Assembly: GCF_013694095.1 (NCBI RefSeq)
Contig: NZ_JACEFB010000004.1
Coordinates: forward strand, 1 to 64,000
Length of the DNA stretch: 64,000 nt
DNA from: Thermogemmata fonticola
Lineage (GTDB): Bacteria > Planctomycetota > Planctomycetia > Gemmatales > Gemmataceae
Direction: 5' to 3'
The translations under genes were made by a program, and so were the position numbers. How positions within the stretch are numbered: position 1 is the first letter of the stretch; each line of letters opens with the position of its first letter. This document shows, piece after piece, positions 36,483 through 45,849 of the stretch. Below the pieces are notes generated by a model. The model worked only from the letters and a program-made list of their open reading frames with translations, ran no database searches and was not told the DNA's origin.

Positions 36483-36680
36483 CGCCCCCAAGAGTGCGAT
36501 TGACGAAGGGGGAAAAACCGCCTCCCGCTTCGTCGGACGGCTTCCAGCCAAACTACGCGTCCCCTGCCGTCACCGTTCCCCGTCAACGCTTCGGACTGTG
36601 CCCGTGGATCGGACCGTGCCGCTGGACCGGGAGAACAGCGACCGGCGTGCAGACCAGTCCGTGTCCCTCTGCGCTGCCGC

Positions 36681-37376
36681 TCAGAGCACGGGCAAGCCGA
36701 AGTGGCCCCGCCCTTCTTCCGACTGGAGCAAAATCAGCCCCCACAGTCCGACGAGCGCTCCCGGCAGGCAGCAGAGGCCCACAGGATTGAGTCCCGCGGC
36801 CAGGCAGCCGATTTGAGCCAGGCGGTAATTCCAGCGCAGGGCGATGGAGAGACCGCCGAGCAGGGCTAGGGCCGCCGCTCCCGCCGAAGCCGGGACAATC
36901 CACGGCAGATGCCGCATGGCCCACTCCCCGCGCTCCGCGTCCCGCTGCGGCCGTTCCGCTTCTGCCTCGTCCGCCCCAAAGCCCCACTCCCGCAACCGTT
37001 CGATCTGATGCTGGACGTAAGCCCGCGAGCCTTCGGGATCGCTGTACAACCGCCAGGTGATCAGGACGTTGACGATCAGCCCTGCCAGGCCGCAGACGAT
37101 CAAGCCGTAGGCCGGCAGCCACAAAGCGGCATCGGGTGCTCCCGGAGCGGCTTCCGCTCCCCTTCCCGTCTGGCTTCCCGCTGCGGCTGCTCCGCCTGCC
37201 TCCAGCAATTCCGGCTCGCTCAACCGCTCGCCTTGGCGGATCGGCGCTCGGAAGCGCGCCCGGCATTGCGGGCACTGCACCGCTTCCCCCAGCCAGGCTA
37301 CCGGCACCCGCAACAGATGCCGGCAGGCTGGGCAGGCAATCACCTCGGTCGATCCCGGCTCAGATGGCCCAGACAC
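36681..37376 (-). CDS. Zinc-ribbon membrane protein
   Basis: A 231-residue protein. Residues 12-40 form an MJ0042-like zinc ribbon (IACPACRHLLRVPV then VQCPQCRARF). Three hydrophobic stretches follow (LIVCGLAGLIVNVLI, ASAGAAALALLGGLSIAL and LCCLPGALVGLWGLILL), so it is likely membrane-bound with the zinc ribbon in the cytoplasm. The GTG at 37376 was chosen because GAGGGAG precedes it; the frame runs to a TTG at 37430. Planctomycetes carry many such proteins of unknown role. Confidence 0.72.
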   Translation of the reverse strand: MSGPSEPGSTEVIACPACRHLLRVPVAWLGEAVQCPQCRARFRAPIRQGERLSEPELLEAGGAAAAGSQTGRGAEAAPGAPDAALWLPAYGLIVCGLAGLIVNVLITWRLYSDPEGSRAYVQHQIERLREWGFGADEAEAERPQRDAERGEWAMRHLPWIVPASAGAAALALLGGLSIALRWNYRLAQIGCLAAGLNPVGLCCLPGALVGLWGLILLQSEEGRGHFGLPVL

Positions 37377-37484
37377 GCTTTCTCCCTCCCCTCGTGGGGA
37401 CCCGTGCAGCGACACTCCCACTCCGTACAATAGCAGAGATTGACGGCAGGAGGCTCAGCCGACGGCTTCCCGGTGAATCCCACG

Positions 37485-38192
37485 ATGGCGAACTGTCCCA
37501 TGTCTCCCCTGCTCGGTGCAGACACCCCTTCCTGGCTCGCCCCCTATCTCCCGGAAGGAAATGGCTGGTTCCTCGCCGTCGGTGTCATCCTACTGACGGT
37601 GTTCTCCGCCATCATCAGTTTAGCCGCCGTCGCCTTCGCCTTGACGCGCCTGCCGCCGGACTACTTCGTCAATCCCGAAGCGCGCCGGCCCATCGACCGC
37701 CATCCCGTGCTGAAAATCCTTTTGGCCCTCCTGCGCAACGTCTTCGGTTATCTTCTCATTGCTCTGGGCATTCTTCTGTCGCTGCCGGCTGTGCCGGGCC
37801 AGGGACTGTTGACGATCTTTCTCGGCGTCTTGCTGGTCGATCTGCCGGGCAAGCACCGCTGCCTCCGCTGGTTCCTGACCCGCCCCGGTGTTCTGGAAGG
37901 CATCAACCGCCTGCGGGCACGCTTCGGCCATCCCCCGCTGCTCCATCCCCTGCCGCACGACCCGCCCGACACTCCCCGTGACCCTGCATCCCAAGCGGCG
38001 GCCAATCCCGCCCCCCACTCTACGGACCCAAATCCCGCATCCCAAGCTGCGACTGCGACCGCGAACCCCGCCTCCCATGCCGTAGAGACAAACCCTTCGG
38101 GCACGAACTCATCGCCCCTACTCGCCGGGAATCCTCCGCCTCCACCTGCGGACACTAACCCTGCCTCCCAAGCCGCCAAGCCGCCATCCTGA
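37485..38192 (+). CDS. Membrane protein with a PGPGW-like segment
   Basis: A 235-residue protein. Two hydrophobic regions, WFLAVGVILLTVFSAIISLA and FGYLLIALGILLSLPA, flank a charged loop. The segment LPAVPGQGLLTIFLGVLLVD resembles the small putative transmembrane PGPGW family. The last 75 residues are low-complexity, with repeats of the type NPASQAA and Pro runs, probably disordered. The ATG at 37485 was preferred to upstream codons from 37440, as the membrane segment follows shortly. The function is unknown. Confidence 0.68.
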   Translation: MANCPMSPLLGADTPSWLAPYLPEGNGWFLAVGVILLTVFSAIISLAAVAFALTRLPPDYFVNPEARRPIDRHPVLKILLALLRNVFGYLLIALGILLSLPAVPGQGLLTIFLGVLLVDLPGKHRCLRWFLTRPGVLEGINRLRARFGHPPLLHPLPHDPPDTPRDPASQAAANPAPHSTDPNPASQAATATANPASHAVETNPSGTNSSPLLAGNPPPPPADTNPASQAAKPPS

Positions 38193-38275
38193 CTTTCCCC
38201 TGGCTTTCTCGAAATGCCCCGAAACATTCCCTTAGCTGACTCGCAATGGCTCCGACACCCCGGCACGACGCAGAA

Positions 38276-38358
38276 AAAGATGGTATCCTAATAACACCTG
38301 GCCGTTGCCCCGAGACGTAGGAAAAGATGGTGTCCTAACAACACCTGGCCGTTGCCTC
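38276..38358. repeat. Imperfect tandem repeat of about 45 bp
   Basis: AACACCTGGCCGTTGCC is found twice, each time preceded by AAAAGATGGT and a CCTAA run, with about 45 bases between copies. It is in the gap before the 38425 gene. A partial third piece (CCGATGGCCGCTGCCTCAT) follows. Confidence 0.7.
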
Positions 38359-38424
38359 ATCCCATAACCGATGGCCGCTGCCTCATCACCGGGGTGGCTT
38401 CCTGACCAATAGTGCGGAGGAACC

Positions 38425-39309
38425 GTGTCGCTCATTCTGCTGTGGCTCTTGGTAGTGCTGGTGTTGTTCGCCCTGTTTTGGGGAGGCGGACTGCTGGCTC
38501 AAGGTCTGTGGTATCAGGAGGTGGCCGACCTTTTTCCGCTCCGCGCCATCGCCGCCGCCGTGCTGGTGGGCAGCTATCTGACCCTGTGGGTGGCTCTGGA
38601 CCGCCGGGCGCCGGGGAAATACGACACGCTCTTCGAGTTCGCCTCGGAGGAGCAGGTGCCGTTCGAGGAGTTCGAGGCCATCCGCTGGGTGGCGGTGGAA
38701 CCGCCGAAGCTGAAACGTGATGAGAGCGGCCAGCCGGTGGAAGTCGTGACCCGCTTCCGCAAGAACGTGGGGAACCGCGGGGAGGGCTTCGTCGCGGTGG
38801 GAACGGGGGAACCCTTCCGCCTCAACGGCGTGAACCGCAACGGGGAAGCCTTCATGACCGTGGCGCTGCGCGTGCAGCTTGACCCTTCCGGGAAGCCGAT
38901 TCGCTTCAACGCCGTCCTCCAGGAGGACCCACCGGGAGTCCCCGCTTATGCCAGCGGTTTCGAGGGGCGGCGCTTCATCGAAGCCGGAGGCGAACGCTAC
39001 ATCTTCGCCGATCAACTCGGCACCGTCCACGTCCCCACCCCCAAAGTCGTGGCGGTGTCCCTGGTGCTCAACATCCTGCTGTTTGTCGTCTGGTTTATCG
39101 CCTTGTGGCCGATCCTTCAGTTTCTGCCCAGCCACGCCGCCGGCCTGACCCTGGCCTTCGGTTTTGCCACGATGCTGATCGTCTTGCCCCTGCTGTTCCA
39201 GCCGAATCGTCAGCCTCCGCCGGCTCCTCCCCCCGCGGCGGTAGCCTGGATCGGCCCCCTCTCGTCCGTCTCCTCCGCTGGGGAACGGCCCGGCTGGTCC
39301 AGGGCATAA
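38425..39309 (+). CDS. Membrane protein of unknown function
   Basis: A 294-residue protein starting at GTG with GGAGGAACC upstream. Hydrophobic segments lie at the N-terminus (two, LILLWLLVVLVLFALFW and IAAAVLVGSYLTLWVALD) and near residues 210-260 (two, VVAVSLVLNILLFVVWFIAL and AAGLTLAFGFATMLIVLPLL). The intervening domain has FEFASEEQVPFEEFEAIRW and FRKNVGNRGEGFVAVGTGE, facing one side of the membrane. The family is not recognised. Its 3' 100 bases overlap the convergent glycosyltransferase gene. Confidence 0.7.
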   Translation: MSLILLWLLVVLVLFALFWGGGLLAQGLWYQEVADLFPLRAIAAAVLVGSYLTLWVALDRRAPGKYDTLFEFASEEQVPFEEFEAIRWVAVEPPKLKRDESGQPVEVVTRFRKNVGNRGEGFVAVGTGEPFRLNGVNRNGEAFMTVALRVQLDPSGKPIRFNAVLQEDPPGVPAYASGFEGRRFIEAGGERYIFADQLGTVHVPTPKVVAVSLVLNILLFVVWFIALWPILQFLPSHAAGLTLAFGFATMLIVLPLLFQPNRQPPPAPPPAAVAWIGPLSSVSSAGERPGWSRA

Positions 39310-40514
39310 GGCCGTACCAGAGCGCCGCGCCAGCGTTGTCCGATGGCCCGCAGCTTCTGGATCGCCCACCGCATGGGAAGCCACGCCCGCAGCTTCTGGA
39401 CCACTCGCCGCACTCGCCGCCCTATCTGACGGACCACTTCCTCCAGAAACCCCCAGGCAAAGCCGAAATGAATGGCGACAAAGGCCAGCGGAATGCGGCA
39501 GCGCACGCGCCAGGATCGGCCCCGCCCCACAACGAGGGAAACTGCGACCAGGAGCAAAAGATACCCCGCGGCGGCGAGACCCAGCAGCAGAAGCAGATGC
39601 GGCCAAAAAGCAGCGGCGAGAAGAGACGCCAGCAGTCCCACAAGGAGCAGCGGCGGCAGGACCGCCGGCAGCGTCAGCGCTTGCGGATGCTTGAACGCCA
39701 GGCGGGCGCGGCCCGTGCCATAACGGCGGAGCTGATAAAACAACGCCCCGAAACTGCGCCGCGGTTCGTAATGCACTCGCAAAGCTGGAGCGAAATAGCA
39801 GCGCAACCCCGCCTGATCCACCCGCGTGTTGAACTCGACATCTTCACAGGCATCGAACGTTTCGTCAAACAGCCCCACCTGGTGGAAGACCTCTCGGCGG
39901 TAAGCCACCGCGGTGTTTTGCGCCGGAATGAAGCGCGGCGTGTCGGCAAAGATGTCCGAGTCCGGGTTGTGGCCGAGCCAACTGCGCCGAGCCAGGGCCA
40001 CCGCTTCCTGGAACGGCGTCGGGTCCGGCACTTCCAGGGGTTGGGGCCGCCCCAGGCAATCGGCTCCGCTTGTGGCAAACGCCTCGACCACATGCCGCAG
40101 ATAGCGCCGGTCCGGCAGATGGCAATGGCCATCCACGATGACGATGTATTCGCCGCGGGAGTGCCGCCAGGCCGCGTTGCGCCCCGCCGAAGACCAGCGC
40201 CGCGGATTCGCCACCAGATGCAACTGAGCATACCGCTCCTGCCAGCGCCGGACGATCGCCACCGTCCCATCCTCGGATTGCCCATCCGCGACGATGACCT
40301 CATACCGCTCTGTGGGGTAATCCTGAGTCAGCAGGGCCTGTAAGGTCCGTTCCAGATGCCGTTCCTCATTGCGCACCGGCACCAGGACGCTGACAAACGG
40401 CCACACTCCCGCGGCAGACTCGGTGGGTGCAGGTTCATCAGCGAACGCACCGCGGGCATCCGCGAAGGCATTGCCGCAAGCAGCAGATTTCACCTGTCCC
40501 TCCCTGGTGTGCAT
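39210..40514 (-). CDS. Glycosyltransferase family 2 protein
   Basis: A 434-residue membrane-associated transferase. The GT-A domain starts FVSVLVPVRNEERHLERTL, has VIVADGQSEDGTVAIVRRW and YIVIVDGHCHLPDRRYLRHV (DxH-type metal site) and ARRSWLGHNPDSDIF. C-terminal membrane spans (PPLLLVGLLASLLAAAF and LLLLLGLAAAGYLLLLVAV) anchor it. It would add a sugar to a lipid-linked polysaccharide intermediate. The ATG at 40514 was chosen for the GAGGA six bases before it; ATG 40526 is possible. It ends the minus-strand exopolysaccharide operon. Confidence 0.88.
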   Translation of the reverse strand: MHTREGQVKSAACGNAFADARGAFADEPAPTESAAGVWPFVSVLVPVRNEERHLERTLQALLTQDYPTERYEVIVADGQSEDGTVAIVRRWQERYAQLHLVANPRRWSSAGRNAAWRHSRGEYIVIVDGHCHLPDRRYLRHVVEAFATSGADCLGRPQPLEVPDPTPFQEAVALARRSWLGHNPDSDIFADTPRFIPAQNTAVAYRREVFHQVGLFDETFDACEDVEFNTRVDQAGLRCYFAPALRVHYEPRRSFGALFYQLRRYGTGRARLAFKHPQALTLPAVLPPLLLVGLLASLLAAAFWPHLLLLLGLAAAGYLLLLVAVSLVVGRGRSWRVRCRIPLAFVAIHFGFAWGFLEEVVRQIGRRVRRVVQKLRAWLPMRWAIQKLRAIGQRWRGALVRPYALDQPGRSPAEETDERGPIQATAAGGGAGGG

Positions 40515-40749
40515 CGCGTTCCTCATGTTCCAGGCCCTGTCCTGGGATGGCGGTAGCCGCAGGCGGAAGACCGCGTCAGCTTGCCCCCCTGCCCTTTCCC
40601 TGGCCTCGGTGTTGTTCTCGCTGGCCTCTCCTGTTTTCCTTTTGCGCCTGCCACTCCTGCTTGCTGTTGCTTGCCTCGCCAGCGCGCTGTCAAGTCGAGT
40701 GTCTGGCCCCAGCCGGCTAGCGGGCCGGGGGTGAGGGGAGAGAGCCGTT

Positions 40750-41532
40750 TCAGGCGGTGGGATAGCGCGGCGGGCGGTGATAGAGCCGGCGCAAGCCCAG
40801 GAGTTTCAGCACGGTGGCCAGCAGAATGTACAGGTCGAAGCGCCAGTGGCGCCGCCGGATGTAGAAGAGGTCGTAAGCCAATTTGTTGCGGACGCTGCGC
40901 AAACAGGTATCCGGGGGCAGGTGGATTTGGGCGAATCCGGTGATGCCGGGCTTGACGAGATGGCGGCGGTCGTAACCGACGATGTGTTCGCGCAGTCGGG
41001 CGACGATTTCGGGCCGTTCAGGGCGTGGGCCGATGAGGCGCATATCCCCCCGGATTACGTTCCACAATTGGGGCAGTTCATCGAGGTGGAGTTTCCGCAG
41101 GATGCGTCCCACAGGGGTGATGCGCGGATCGTTAGGGCCGCTCCAGCGGGGTCCGGTCGCCTTCTCGCAGTCGTGGTACATGGTGCGGATTTTGTAGAGG
41201 GTGAAGATGCGGCCTCCGCGGCCGACCCGGCTTTGGGAGTAGATCGCCGGACCGCGGGAAGTCACGCGCACCAGCAGGCAACAGAGCACGCACAGCGGAG
41301 CGGTTAGCAGCAACAGTCCCGCTGCCAGCAGCGCTTCCAGAGCATCGCGCAGTCTTTCTCCCACCGTTGGAGGCGGAACCACCAGCGGCGGGACAGCCAG
41401 GCGGCGGCGGAGGCGCGGAACCGCTGACGTACGGTTCGCGGAACGCACTTGCAGCTTGCTGCTGCCGGAGGACGAAAGCAGAGTCGGTGCCATAGGGTGT
41501 CGATCCTGAAGGGTGGATAAGGGACCAGTCAT
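40750..41532 (-). CDS. Bacterial sugar transferase (initiating glycosylphosphotransferase)
   Basis: A 260-residue protein of the polyprenol-phosphate hexose-1-phosphate transferase type, which starts polysaccharide repeat units on undecaprenyl phosphate. A single membrane hairpin (EALLAAGLLLLTAPLCVLCC) is followed by the catalytic domain: SQSRVGRGGRIFTLYKIRTM, LRKLHLDELPQLWNVIRGDM, LIGPRPERPEIVARL and KPGITGFAQI. These are the family motifs. ATG 41532 has AGGGA before it; ATG 41493 is also possible. It lies between the EpsI-like and GT2 genes. Confidence 0.92.
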   Translation of the reverse strand: MTGPLSTLQDRHPMAPTLLSSSGSSKLQVRSANRTSAVPRLRRRLAVPPLVVPPPTVGERLRDALEALLAAGLLLLTAPLCVLCCLLVRVTSRGPAIYSQSRVGRGGRIFTLYKIRTMYHDCEKATGPRWSGPNDPRITPVGRILRKLHLDELPQLWNVIRGDMRLIGPRPERPEIVARLREHIVGYDRRHLVKPGITGFAQIHLPPDTCLRSVRNKLAYDLFYIRRRHWRFDLYILLATVLKLLGLRRLYHRPPRYPTA

Positions 41533-41565
41533 AGCTTCCCTGCCAGGGGTCACAATGTTTACACC

Positions 41566-42234
41566 TCAGGGGCGAGACAGCGCCGCCGCGTACTGGCTCA
41601 AAGCGGCCTGGGTGAAGGCGCGGATCGTCTCGTCATCCTCGCGCTGACTTGCTAGCTCATCCCCCGCCAGAGGTGTGGCCACGTACAATTTGAAGAGCAC
41701 GGGGGCCAATTGCAGTTGCCGGGCGAATTGCCAGCGGGGCCGATCGGGAGCGGACCAGGTCCCAAAGTCGCTCCAGGACCAGCGCACGCGGACGCGGTCC
41801 CGCTGCGTGGCGGAGCGCTTCTCGAAGTCCGCTACGTAATAGGCAGCCACGGTGCCATCAGGCAGGGTCACGGTCTGCCGGCGCGGGCCGGAAAGCACCC
41901 GATAGCCGCTGGCGGGATAGCAAACATCCGGCGTGTGAATGGTGACAGCACCGGGCGGACCGCTGATCAGCGTGACCACCGCTCCTTCCCCGGAGTGGGC
42001 CGGACCGTAATGCCGCGCCGTCGCCCGACTCTTCTCGTGGGGGGGCAACTCCTCCGTGGTCAGCAGCGTGGGCCGCCAGTCCGCAAAGCGAATCTCCAGA
42101 GCGTGCAGCCGTTCCACGCGGTCCGCCTGAGCCGGGGGCAGACGCCAGCGCTGCGTACTGGCTCCGTGCACCCAAGCCGCCACGACCAGCAGGCCGGCTG
42201 CCACGATCGCACCGATCGCACTGATTCCGCGCAT
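41566..42234 (-). CDS. EpsI-like exosortase-associated protein
   Basis: A 222-residue exported protein with one N-terminal hydrophobic segment (SAIGAIVAAGLLVVAAWVHG). The motif IHTPDVCYPASGYRVLSG is characteristic of the EpsI/DUF3485 family, which accompanies exosortases in exopolysaccharide loci. The domain also has VRVRWSWSDFGTWSAP and FKLYVATPL. EpsI may act in polysaccharide processing with the exosortase, but its reaction is not established. It lies between the Wzc-like gene and the sugar transferase on the same strand. Confidence 0.9.
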   Translation of the reverse strand: MRGISAIGAIVAAGLLVVAAWVHGASTQRWRLPPAQADRVERLHALEIRFADWRPTLLTTEELPPHEKSRATARHYGPAHSGEGAVVTLISGPPGAVTIHTPDVCYPASGYRVLSGPRRQTVTLPDGTVAAYYVADFEKRSATQRDRVRVRWSWSDFGTWSAPDRPRWQFARQLQLAPVLFKLYVATPLAGDELASQREDDETIRAFTQAALSQYAAALSRP

Positions 42235-42348
42235 CCTTGCTCCTTATGCTTCCTATCGGTCGATCCCGTCCCTTGGGGCGAACTCCGCGGGCCTTCCCGG
42301 CTACCCGCTGCCACGGCGAACCCGCAGGGGCGGCAACCCTTGTGGAGA

Positions 42349-44748
42349 TTAACAGAGGCTCTCCGCTGGGCTGGCTCCCACATACACAATCCCGCTGGAA
42401 GGGGCCTCCAACTGGAGGATGCGTTCCGCCACCCGCTTGAGCAACGGGACGGTGGTCTCTCGGTACTGGCAGCAGACCAGCAGCACGTCGCAGCGGCGCC
42501 CGACCTCCAGGGCCTCCGCCGCAGCCAGCAGTGCGTGATTGTGCACAATGACGCAGTCGAAGCTTCCCTTCCAAGCGGCGAGGAGCTGGGACAGACGCTC
42601 GCCCGTAGCCGCCGCCCGGACCTCCTCCGTCCAGCGTCCCGCGGGCAGGAAGTGCAACCCGCCGGACAGCGAGCGGATCGCCGCTGTGGCGTCGGTCTCG
42701 CCCCGCAGCCATTCGCTCACACCGTTGTGGTTCTCCACTCCCAGGAACCGGTGAAGCTGCCCCCGACGCAGATCGAAATCCACCAGCAGAGTGCGCAGCC
42801 CCGTGTGAGCAATGCTCGCTGCCAAAGCCACGGCCACCACCGCCTTGCCGTCGTCCTGGAGGGCACTCGTCAGGCCGATGACGGTTGCTCCCCGCGTCAG
42901 GTAGGCTTGCGAGACATAAGCCCGCAGCTTGTCCACCGCCTCGACCGCCGCCGCTCGCTCCGACGCCGAACGCGCAAAGACCGCCTCCGCCTTGCCGGGG
43001 ATCACCCCCACCACCGCAAGACCGGCCGCCTGCCGCACATCTTGCAGCGAGCTGATCCGCTGGGCCAGCGTCTCCACCGCGATGACGCCCGCCGCCACCA
43101 GCACAAAACCCATCAGGCCGGCGAAGATGGTGCCGACGATCTGCTTCTTCATGTCCCGCTGGATCGGCGTGGATGCCGACTGGATCACACGCACCCGCGG
43201 CGGCGAGTCCAGCTCCAGCCGGGTCAGATAATACTGCTGCACCAGGCGGCGGTAGATGCCATCGGTGCTATCCAGATCGCTCAGCTCCGGGCGGTAGATG
43301 CGGCCATCGCTCCCCTCGGCGACTTTCTCCCCCAGCGGCAGATGGACCAGTTGCCGCTCGGTTCGGGCGAGCAGGGCCTTGGCCGTGTCGAGCTGCTCTT
43401 GCAGGCGCTGGATGCTGCGGATCACCTCCTCCATCTCCGCGGCGACCTTCTGGGCTTCGGCCAGGCGGCGATTCCGTTCCAGGGCATCCGCCTTCTCCTT
43501 GCGCAAGGCGGCCAGAGCGGCTTCGTGCGCCTCGTAGCTGGCCTTCAGCTCCCGCAGCTTCGGCGCCTCCGGATCAGCGGCAGCATTGCGGCGGAACTCG
43601 TACTCCCGCAGCGCCTGACGGGTCCGCTGCACCTGCGCCATCACCTCCGGGTCCTTCTCGACCAGTTGCAAAGTGATGTCCGAGACCGGAGCGTTTTTGA
43701 TCGACTCCATCTTCTCCCGCAGGATCGCCAGGCGGCGCTGGGCATGATTGATCTCAATCGGCAGGCGTTCCACCTCCTGGATCAACGCCGTGACTTTGTT
43801 GACCACAATCGCCGGATTGCTGCGGATGAGGCGGTCCCACCCGGCTGGTTCCGCCGGCAGCATCGCCGCTGCGGGGATCAGGATCGGGTTGGGAGCGGGC
43901 GGTGCTCCCGCTGCGGCAGGTCCACCTTGGGGAACGGCTCCGACAGGCAGGGCCGGCGCTCCCCCCGCTGCCCCAGCCGGTAGCACCGGCGGAACGGGCA
44001 AGGGATGATCGCCGCGTCCAGCCACGGGCGGGTTCGGACCGCCCGCGGGCGGATTGGGGCCGGCTCCGGCACCCTCGCCGCCCTCCCGCGCTGCCAACGG
44101 ACGCTCCGCCTTCCGCTCCAGGATCTTCCGCAGCTCCAACTGCGCCTCTTCCACCTTGCGCAGGAAGAGCTGCTTCTCCTGCACGTCCTTCTGGATCACC
44201 TCCGCCATGAAGGCCTTCTGCACCGCATCGACAATCCGCCGCGCATCCTGCGGTTCCCGGCTCTTGAAAGCAATCCGCACCACTTCGGACCCATCCTGCC
44301 ACTGCACGATCAGCTCCTCGTCCAGGAACTTGATCGGGTCCTTCTGGTTCCGGATGGTGGGCAGGTCGCGGATGTCGCGCAGAGCGGCGTTGAGGACGAA
44401 CTCCGAGCGGAGCAAGGCCGCCGTGGTCTTCAGGTAGGTCACAAAGTCCGTGCGTGCCTGCGTGGGATTGTTCTGGTTGGCCAAAGCCGCCGGCACGGAC
44501 GACACCTGCAACAAGGCGTACGACTCGTACTTGCTCGCCAGCAACTGCCACGCGGCATAAGCCGCCACACCTCCCAGCAGCGAACCGCAGAACAGAATCA
44601 TCAGCCAGTGCAGGCGCAGGTAGTGCAGGACCCGCCAGGTGTTGGCCGCCTCCGGGGCCGGCATCCCCCGCCGCTGTACTGCCAGCCGCAGGGAGGGATT
44701 GGCTCCCGTCCCGGAAGGTGTCGCTGCTGTCGCTGTCGTGCTGCTCAT
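42349..44748 (-). CDS. Wzz/Wzc-like polysaccharide chain-length protein with degenerate kinase domain
   Basis: A 799-residue protein. Residues 30-70 contain the first membrane span (WLMILFCGSLLGGVAAYAAW), followed by a Wzz domain (ASKYESYALLQVS), a Pro/Gly-rich insert of about 90 residues, long coiled-coil regions (RKEKADALERNRRLAEAQ), and a second span (IVGTIFAGLMGFVLVAAGVI). The C-terminal domain resembles bacterial tyrosine kinases, but the Walker A region reads LTSALQDDGKAVVAV with Ala for Ser/Thr, and the Walker B position reads CVIVHNHA without Asp. It probably controls polysaccharide length without kinase activity. No C-terminal Tyr cluster is seen. Confidence 0.88.
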   Translation of the reverse strand: MSSTTATAATPSGTGANPSLRLAVQRRGMPAPEAANTWRVLHYLRLHWLMILFCGSLLGGVAAYAAWQLLASKYESYALLQVSSVPAALANQNNPTQARTDFVTYLKTTAALLRSEFVLNAALRDIRDLPTIRNQKDPIKFLDEELIVQWQDGSEVVRIAFKSREPQDARRIVDAVQKAFMAEVIQKDVQEKQLFLRKVEEAQLELRKILERKAERPLAAREGGEGAGAGPNPPAGGPNPPVAGRGDHPLPVPPVLPAGAAGGAPALPVGAVPQGGPAAAGAPPAPNPILIPAAAMLPAEPAGWDRLIRSNPAIVVNKVTALIQEVERLPIEINHAQRRLAILREKMESIKNAPVSDITLQLVEKDPEVMAQVQRTRQALREYEFRRNAAADPEAPKLRELKASYEAHEAALAALRKEKADALERNRRLAEAQKVAAEMEEVIRSIQRLQEQLDTAKALLARTERQLVHLPLGEKVAEGSDGRIYRPELSDLDSTDGIYRRLVQQYYLTRLELDSPPRVRVIQSASTPIQRDMKKQIVGTIFAGLMGFVLVAAGVIAVETLAQRISSLQDVRQAAGLAVVGVIPGKAEAVFARSASERAAAVEAVDKLRAYVSQAYLTRGATVIGLTSALQDDGKAVVAVALAASIAHTGLRTLLVDFDLRRGQLHRFLGVENHNGVSEWLRGETDATAAIRSLSGGLHFLPAGRWTEEVRAAATGERLSQLLAAWKGSFDCVIVHNHALLAAAEALEVGRRCDVLLVCCQYRETTVPLLKRVAERILQLEAPSSGIVYVGASPAESLC

Positions 44749-44778
44749 CGTGCCATCCTCTGCCAGGTGCCAGGGGAG

Positions 44779-45747
44779 TCACTCCCCGCTTGTCTCCGAG
44801 CCGTGCTTGCCCGCCGTTCCACCGCTGGCCAGGGGCCGAAGACCCGTCGGCAACAAGGGTTCGCGCAGATACTCGGCCGTCTCCTCGACCACCAGGTTCC
44901 GCAGGACCCACAGCTCCAGGGCCAGCAAGCCCAGCCCAATCGGCATCATCAGCCAGCCGTGGAAATCGTGAAGAAAATCGAGCAGGCGGGGATCGCGCAC
45001 ATACACGTGGCTCAGCCCCGTCGCCGTGATCCGCACAATGTTCGACACAATCGCGATCGGAATGATCCCCAGCAACACCATTAGCTTCTCGAATCGGCTG
45101 CGCCGCAGCAAAAGCACCGCCCCCACCGAAAACGCCGCAAACGTCACGAGCATCTTCAGCCCGCTGCACGCATCGACCACCCCCAGCCGCACCTCGCCCA
45201 TGAGGATGATGTGCCCATCGCGCAGGGCCGGTTGACCCAGCGTTTGCAGCAAAAAGGTGCTCCCCACCGTCGCCGCCACCTTCAACGGCTCCCCCACGTT
45301 CCGCTCGAGTTCGTAAGGCAACGGCACCATGAAAATCAAAAAGCCGATCGCCGCCGCACTCCGCCGCAGCAAACACCAGCCCCCGCAGCCCAGCACCACC
45401 GCCGCCAACGACAATTGCAACGCCACCGCGTCGAGCTGATGGAACAGCAGCCGCCCCGCCACCGCCCGCAGCAGCAGCACCGCCACCAACAGACCCAACG
45501 CCGCACCCCAACGCGGCGGACCCCACCACGCCTCCGCTTCCTCCCGCTGCCGCCACAGCAGATACAGCGAAAACAACGGCACCAGCGGACCGTGCGAATA
45601 CTGCGGATCGTGCCACCACCGCTCCGCCAAAATCGCCAGCAACGGCGCATGCCCCCACACCACCAGGGCCAACAGCCCCACCAGGGGCACCCACCGCTGC
45701 CCCACGCTCTCCGCTGCTCTGCTCTGTGCTGGCTGACTCTCCGCCAT
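44779..45747 (-). CDS. Exosortase
   Basis: A multi-pass membrane cysteine transpeptidase of 322 residues. It has the three catalytic motifs: VVDACSGLKMLVTF (Cys), SNIVRITATGLSHV (Arg) and HDFHGWLMMPIG (His). Exosortases cleave and attach proteins with PEP-CTERM-type tails and often sit in exopolysaccharide loci, as here. About nine hydrophobic segments are visible. The frame extends to ATG 45846; ATG 45747 was chosen because the N-terminal 33 residues before it are Arg-rich and unlike the family. No substrate with a sorting tail is seen in the window. Confidence 0.9.
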   Translation of the reverse strand: MAESQPAQSRAAESVGQRWVPLVGLLALVVWGHAPLLAILAERWWHDPQYSHGPLVPLFSLYLLWRQREEAEAWWGPPRWGAALGLLVAVLLLRAVAGRLLFHQLDAVALQLSLAAVVLGCGGWCLLRRSAAAIGFLIFMVPLPYELERNVGEPLKVAATVGSTFLLQTLGQPALRDGHIILMGEVRLGVVDACSGLKMLVTFAAFSVGAVLLLRRSRFEKLMVLLGIIPIAIVSNIVRITATGLSHVYVRDPRLLDFLHDFHGWLMMPIGLGLLALELWVLRNLVVEETAEYLREPLLPTGLRPLASGGTAGKHGSETSGE

Positions 45748-45849
45748 CGCTGGCCCTGCTCGCCCTCTCGCGGACCTCGGCCGGTCCCTCACACCCTCGG
45801 ACCTCCGCCGGTCCAAGCGGCGAGCCATCCTCACACATTCCGCCATTGC

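Noticed and set aside
41710-43983. Plus-strand frame of 757 residues
   Set aside because: It is opposite the EpsI-like and Wzc-like genes and has no recognisable domain.
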